From the NCBI GenBank assembly GCA_963825405.1, contig CAWGTB010000004.1, forward strand, positions 195,556 through 259,555: a stretch of DNA of 64,000 nt, written 5' to 3'. This document shows positions 59,767-64,000 of the stretch, one piece after another. How positions within the stretch are numbered: the first letter of the stretch is position 1; each line of letters begins with the position of its first letter. Source of the DNA: JACPNO01 sp963825405. GTDB taxonomy: Bacteria > Acidobacteriota > Terriglobia > Bryobacterales > Bryobacteraceae. The translations under genes and the position numbers were made by a program. A model generated the notes under the pieces. That model was given only the letters and a program-made list of their open reading frames with translations, ran no database searches and was not told the DNA's origin.

Positions 59767-61955
59767 CGCGGCACCACTGGCAGAATCAGGCGCGATGGCA
59801 TATCGGCGCTATGATAAACCTTCTGCTGCGCCGGGATCGGCCGCTTTTCAGAGGCGATGTCGCCGCCAGTATTTGGATTCCGATCGAACCGTGGGAAGTT
59901 GCTGCTAGACACTTCGAGACGAATGCGGTGACCGCGAGAGAACAGCAGGCTGGTGGACCCCAGTTCCAGTTCGATCTGAGTTCGTGCCGCCCCATACGCC
60001 CGTCGCAGAATCCCATCACTCACGTTGTACGCAGCGCCATCGGGATAAACGTCGACTAGCTTGCCCGTGAAGTCGGTATTGGTCACGCTGGTTGAAATAT
60101 ACAAGATGAGTCGCAATGGTCCGGTTACTTCCACGTCGCGTTCCAGCGGAGGAGTTGTATAGACAAGGACATCGCGCCTTGACTCGACATCGTTCTGTTG
60201 CATGACTCCGGCGAGGGGACCCAGCATCGCTCCGCCGCGCGTGGGCGCTGGATTCTGGGGATCGTACAAATAAGCATCCAACGGCTCGTCCGATCTTGGC
60301 GGCTCCGTGGCAAGAGTACCGCCGCGGTGAAGATAGTACGAGGTCGCGACCGCGCGTGCAAGCGGCCAAGTGCTCTCGTCGCGCCACGCGTTCGCACCCA
60401 TAACGAAGAGGCGTACCGCTGGGAACTCACGGACACGGGCTCCCGGCGCTTGCAGGAACTGATCAAACCACGACACGCTCGGAGCAAAGCTCTCGATTCG
60501 AAAGTTGCGCGGCTGGAATCCACCGGGCAATATGGGAGTCCAGGCATGAGCCCACGGCCCGACCACCAGGCGTGTAGCGCGTGCGGTCCTCGGATCGGCC
60601 TCGCGGCGGATTCGGTCGAAATCTCGCAACTGCGCGGGCAAAAACGGGTCGAACCAGCCGCCCATCAATAGCACCGGTGCTTTCAACTGTGGAATCCGAT
60701 TGGCGCTGTCAGTCTGGGACCAGTAGGTATCCTCGCCAGGATGGCTCAGCCAGTCTTGAAAGAAAGGGATCTTCTGGCCAGTTGCGCGTCTGTCGGAGTC
60801 GCGGAGCGGCCAACCCTTCTCGCCGTGGTCAAGCACTTCAGTGGACGGTGGGTCATCGTCGCGGCCGTGACTGCGCAATGCCAAGAAAAGTGCACTCTCG
60901 AACGAAAACGCGCCACCCGAGTAAAACATATCGTGAAAGTTTGAGCTGGCGAGCCAGATTAGTAGTGCCGATGGTCCTGGTTTAGTCTGATCGGCAAGCA
61001 CCCACTGCGGGAAGGCCGAGCCGCCCCACGTGCCGAGGCGTCCATCAAACCAAGGCTGCCGGGCCAGCCAGGCCAGAGTTTCGATGCCATCCTGGCGCTC
61101 GTCCCGCAACGGATAATACTCGCCCCCGGAATCGTAACGGCCGCGGGTACCCTGAATCACGGCCGTGTATCCGTGCTCAGCCCACATCCGTCCGACGATA
61201 TCTGAGAAGAGCATATTCGTGAGGGTCTTTGAGTAGGGGAGCCGTACGAGAATGGTCGGAGTCTTCCCGGCACGCCGCGGATGATAGAGGTTAGCGACGA
61301 GCGTGGTGCCGTCCGAAGTTGTCATGGACGCTCGTTCTGACGTCACTGCGAATTCGGTGGGGCGCAGGCTCAGCACACGTCCAAACCACCACGGGGCGAG
61401 CTGGTAGCCGACCCACGCAAGCACAGCTGCTGAGATCATCACTGCCCCGACGCCGCGCAGGACCGTTCCATTCCAGCCCCTGGAAGGCCGCAGAGTTTCG
61501 CGGGCGTATCGGCGATGAAAATGCGCTACGACTAGGAGAAAACTCGCCAGAATCCAGTGAAAGAAGATTGGGATCGAACCGCCCGCCCAGCGTTCATGGG
61601 GATAGAGGCTCATGCGGATGGCGTAACGGATCAGCATTACACCCATATAAAGAGAGCCGAACAGCAACAAACCTTCGCCTAACCTGCGCGACGGCCGGGC
61701 AAAAAATCCGCGGCAACGCGTGAAATCGAGCGCCACTTTGCCGTACAGCAGAATAATCAGGATCTGGCTAGCGAGCAGCGGACGGTAAGCCAGAGTGCCG
61801 GAGAACCACTCCTCCATTGGCGGCAGGAATGTCACCGAGAAGAGCGCAACCAGAAGCTGCCCGAGCACGCGGCCACAAAACAGTGTTAGCAGCACCCACA
61901 GCCGTGGCGCGTAGCGACGGCTTAGGTGAACATTTTCTTGTAGTGACGATACCAA
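59763..61955 (-). CDS. CocE/NonD-family hydrolase with amino-terminal membrane domain
   Basis: A 730-residue protein. Residues about 15-185 contain several membrane helices. The catalytic alpha/beta-hydrolase domain follows: TILVRLPYSKT, GYTAVIQGTRGRYDSGGEYY, the nucleophile region GTWGGSAFPQWVLAD, the acid region VLLMGGWFDPFLPAQ and GPWAHAW. The carboxy domain is the jelly-roll of X-Pro dipeptidyl-peptidase/cocaine-esterase type (PLERDVEVTGPLRLILYIST). A membrane-anchored form is unusual. It overlaps the upstream FAD enzyme by 34 bases. Confidence 0.8.
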   Translation of the reverse strand: MVSSLQENVHLSRRYAPRLWVLLTLFCGRVLGQLLVALFSVTFLPPMEEWFSGTLAYRPLLASQILIILLYGKVALDFTRCRGFFARPSRRLGEGLLLFGSLYMGVMLIRYAIRMSLYPHERWAGGSIPIFFHWILASFLLVVAHFHRRYARETLRPSRGWNGTVLRGVGAVMISAAVLAWVGYQLAPWWFGRVLSLRPTEFAVTSERASMTTSDGTTLVANLYHPRRAGKTPTILVRLPYSKTLTNMLFSDIVGRMWAEHGYTAVIQGTRGRYDSGGEYYPLRDERQDGIETLAWLARQPWFDGRLGTWGGSAFPQWVLADQTKPGPSALLIWLASSNFHDMFYSGGAFSFESALFLALRSHGRDDDPPSTEVLDHGEKGWPLRDSDRRATGQKIPFFQDWLSHPGEDTYWSQTDSANRIPQLKAPVLLMGGWFDPFLPAQLRDFDRIRREADPRTARATRLVVGPWAHAWTPILPGGFQPRNFRIESFAPSVSWFDQFLQAPGARVREFPAVRLFVMGANAWRDESTWPLARAVATSYYLHRGGTLATEPPRSDEPLDAYLYDPQNPAPTRGGAMLGPLAGVMQQNDVESRRDVLVYTTPPLERDVEVTGPLRLILYISTSVTNTDFTGKLVDVYPDGAAYNVSDGILRRAYGAARTQIELELGSTSLLFSRGHRIRLEVSSSNFPRFDRNPNTGGDIASEKRPIPAQQKVYHSADMPSRLILPVVPR

Positions 61956-63388
61956 TCGCTCTGGAACCTCTCGGCGGTATCATGCTGCCGCTTCGAACGA
62001 AGAAACTCGGGGAACTGCGGATAGCACGCCTCCACCTGGTTCCGCGTAGCCCAACGATGGTAGGTCAGATAATACCCACCGTCGCGGCGAATGGCCATGT
62101 CGATGAGGCGTCGAAAGGAGTCTGCCGCCTTCTGCAACCCCTGCGGTGTGTGCACCACATGCAGATTGAAGATCACGCAGGCATAGGGTTGCCGCGCCCA
62201 TTGGAGGAAGCTTTCTCCATCGCGCTCGATTAGGCGGATGGTCCCGTAGATTACGTTGACCTCGTTCTTGCGGAAGTCGGCCCGCACCTCGGCCATGAAA
62301 TCCGCCAAAGCGTCACGCGGGACGTAAATTTCCGTAATCATTTCCGTCCCGGTGTTCTTTGCCGCGAGGCGCTGGTCGAGCGAACTATGATACCCCTCCG
62401 GATAGAAACTGAGCTGATGAGTGTCGGACCAGTAGATTTGGCCCGAGGTCGATAGGTAGTATTCAGAGTAACGCTTGAAGGCTTCCCCTTTGCCGGAATG
62501 GGCCAGTGTCAGCAGCTCGACCCACTGCTGTTCTGAGAGCTCCCTTTGCTTCTCCGGAATTGGCGTCGAGGGGTCGACCGGGCGATAGCAAGAAAACACG
62601 CCTCGGCGGAGGAAATCTTGGGAATTGGGGTCGACGGCGTATTGGAAATCGCCGTAAAGGAAACCGGCGGCGATCCGTTTCTCGAACATGGGCATGAGGT
62701 CATCGATGCGGATCACCTCGACCACACGCTCGATTTTGCGGCGGGCATCGAGCCGCAGCGTGACCGACGAGATGACGCCAAATAGACCGTATCCGCCGAT
62801 GACCAGCTTAAATAGCTCGGCGTTCTCTCGGCGGCTGCACTGGTGAACCTTGCCCTCGCCATCCACCAAGACAAAGGATTCGACGTCGCCGACGAACGGT
62901 CGCATGCGCAGGCCACGGCCATGCGCGTTGGCCGACAAAGCGCCGCCTATCGTGAGGCGATCGGCCCCTGTCTGCTTTTGTCGGATTCCCCACGCTGCAT
63001 TCCCATGCTCGCCTGTCTTGACTAGGTAGTCGATCAAAGCTGGCCACTCGATACCCGCTTCCACTTCGACCAGACCTTTGGCGGCGTCCAAGTTCAGGAC
63101 TCGGTCCATTTTGACCGTGTCCACCAACACGGTATCAGTACCGAATTGCTGGCCGCCCATCGCATGCCGCCCGCCGGCGATGGAAACGCTCTTTCCACTC
63201 TGGCGGGCCCTCACTAGAACATTCGCGAGCTGGTCAGTTGAGGTGATCACCTCAACTCGATTGACACGAGTAGCGTTGAGGCCCGAATGGATGTCGTTGA
63301 CCTCAGTCGGTCCATTCTTCAAAGGCTGCGAGACGGCGAGCGCGGGCCACAGCGCTAGAACCGATTGCGAGAACTCGCGCCTATTCAT
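61922..63388 (-). CDS. Exported FAD-linked oxidase (DprE1/aldonolactone-oxidase-like)
   Basis: A 488-residue enzyme with a Tat-like start (MNRREFSQSVLALWPALA). The FAD_binding_4 domain is clear: VSIAGGRHAMGGQQFGTDTV, LTIGGALSANAHGRGLRMRP and FKLVIGGYGLFGVISSVTLR. The carboxy half matches the aldonolactone-oxidase type (FYPEGYHSSLDQRLA; KKMF end). The histidine in GGRHAMGG may be the covalent flavin site. It leads the minus-strand operon with the hydrolase and membrane protein. Confidence 0.82.
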   Translation of the reverse strand: MNRREFSQSVLALWPALAVSQPLKNGPTEVNDIHSGLNATRVNRVEVITSTDQLANVLVRARQSGKSVSIAGGRHAMGGQQFGTDTVLVDTVKMDRVLNLDAAKGLVEVEAGIEWPALIDYLVKTGEHGNAAWGIRQKQTGADRLTIGGALSANAHGRGLRMRPFVGDVESFVLVDGEGKVHQCSRRENAELFKLVIGGYGLFGVISSVTLRLDARRKIERVVEVIRIDDLMPMFEKRIAAGFLYGDFQYAVDPNSQDFLRRGVFSCYRPVDPSTPIPEKQRELSEQQWVELLTLAHSGKGEAFKRYSEYYLSTSGQIYWSDTHQLSFYPEGYHSSLDQRLAAKNTGTEMITEIYVPRDALADFMAEVRADFRKNEVNVIYGTIRLIERDGESFLQWARQPYACVIFNLHVVHTPQGLQKAADSFRRLIDMAIRRDGGYYLTYHRWATRNQVEACYPQFPEFLRSKRQHDTAERFQSDWYRHYKKMFT

Positions 63389-63632
63389 CGCTTATAAGTA
63401 TACGGCGGCTGTTGCGATTAGCTTTAGGGTGCCTCGTTTTCGTGACGGCAGCGGCGAGATATTGAACCCACCCGGACGTATAATGCCCACCTGGAAGAAT
63501 GGTGTGCGGCCGAGGGATTGCCTGACAGTTCAAGGGGATTTGCCCGGCGCGGGATGGTGCCATCCCCTACGCCGAAGCGGGATCATGGTGACCCGCAGTC
63601 TTTTCGGCTTCGAAGCGAGGACAAAGGGAAGT

Positions 63633-63956
63633 TGGTGCGGGCGGAGGGACTTGAACCCTCACGGACCTTGCGGTCCAACGGATTTTCTTACCCTCTACGG
63701 CTTTCGCCGCCCCTGCTGTCTTGCCGCAGGGTTTGGGGTCTGGACTATCCCTTCACCATGTCCCGGATTTGGTTCCGGGTGTTAGGTGCTGCCCGTCTAG
63801 TCTCTACACCTTCCCGGCCGTTTCGGGCCGGGCTTGGCTCGGGATCGCCATGTTACAGGGTTCCCCGACTTTGAGCAGTTCTGCATCGCCGGTTTCCCGG
63901 CGAGCACTCAAGTTTTCGCTTAAGTCCGATGCGTCTGCCGATTCCGCCACGCCCGC
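63633..63956 (-). tRNA. tRNA-Leu(UAA) gene interrupted by a group I intron
   Basis: On the minus strand, exon 1 (63922-63956, 35 nt) starts with acceptor GCGGGCG and ends in GGACTT. Exon 2 (63633-63686) begins AAAATCC, has the long variable arm GGACC-GCAA-GGTCC, T-loop TTCAAGT, acceptor CGCCCGC, and encoded CCA. Joined, the anticodon loop is CTTAAAA with anticodon TAA. The intron lies between anticodon positions 34 and 35. Confidence 0.95.
63687..63921 (-). ncRNA. Group I intron (IC3-like) in tRNA-Leu(UAA)
   Basis: A 235-nt self-splicing-type intron. P1 forms by pairing exon ACUU plus intron AAG with CUUGAGU, placing a U-G wobble exactly at the 5' splice site. Conserved core segments GAGCCAAGCC (P4 and J4/5) and AAGGTGTAGAGACTAGACGG (P6 to P7) match the cyanobacterial tRNA-Leu intron as I recall it, and ATAGTCCA provides the P7 partner. 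The last intron base is G, as required. No open frame for a homing endonuclease is present. Confidence 0.93.
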
Positions 63957-64000
63957 ACGATTTCAAAGGTAGCACGAAACAATGGCTGACCTGATCGGAC

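Noticed and set aside
1..64000. CRISPR array
   Set aside because: No regularly spaced repeat series was seen; the repeats present are REP palindromes, one coding tandem repeat and short dispersed motifs.

Overview
The window is a 64 kb stretch of a GC-rich Gram-negative soil-type bacterium. I favour an Acidobacteriota member of the Solibacter/Bryobacter kind (inference). The reasons are an LPS-export locus with a very large LptC/LptA-like protein, a MoxR/DUF58/VWA cluster, several signal-bearing enzymes (RraA-like, enolase-superfamily, PQQ-propeller), and REP/RAYT elements. Genes are dense, and many overlap by 1-4 bases.

Layout. 1-4.3 kb: small accessory enzymes (ArsR regulator, VOC, SRPBCC, DUF4256, DoxX, DHFR-like, DUF1801). 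4.3-7.2 kb: tRNA-Lys(CTT), a phosphoribosyltransferase, Ada, a secreted protein. 7.2-11 kb: a deleted IS66 element, then lptB and lptC/A. 11.1-13.3 kb: CIRCE-controlled groES-groEL with a terminator. 13.28-13.92 kb: a RAYT/REP element with perfect 29-bp inverted ends abutting the next start codon. 14-23.6 kb: amidohydrolase, cyclophilin, MoxR-DUF58-BatA-like-VWA cluster, CDP-alcohol transferase, pyrE. 23.7-28.8 kb: membrane proteins, an ABC exporter, an oxidoreductase, a SurA-like lipoprotein. 28.9-45.35 kb: one co-oriented, uninterrupted virion-structure cluster. 45.4-58.8 kb: Wzt-like ATPase, symporter, peptidase, PQQ propeller, RraA, pgk, sugar-kinase-like ATPase, rpmB, recX, enolase-superfamily enzyme, CheW. 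58.8-63.96 kb: a 3' piece of a tRNA-Leu, a three-gene operon on the minus strand, and a tRNA-Leu(UAA) gene interrupted by a group I intron.

Most notable. (1) The 16.4 kb cluster encodes small and large terminase, portal, scaffold, coat, connectors, tail tube, frameshifted tail chaperones, a very short tape measure, two tail-tip paralogs, a fused L/J-type hub with four iron-sulfur-type cysteines, and a large fibre with a possible TIM-barrel. It has no integrase, replication, repressor or lysis gene. It resembles a gene transfer agent or a domesticated tailed prophage. (2) The tRNA-Leu(UAA) gene carries a 235-nt group I intron with the conserved core of the cyanobacterial/plastid intron. A displaced 3' half of a different tRNA-Leu lies 4.7 kb away in the same orientation, suggesting an island that split one tRNA and supplied another.

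Caution. At least eight genes are interrupted by frame changes, mostly single-base insertions, that restore a textbook protein when one base is removed (groEL, DUF58, VWA, pgsA-like, ABC exporter with about ten, DUF167, BadF-like and others). This looks like consensus error rather than decay. The virion cluster shows none except one canonical programmed -1 site.
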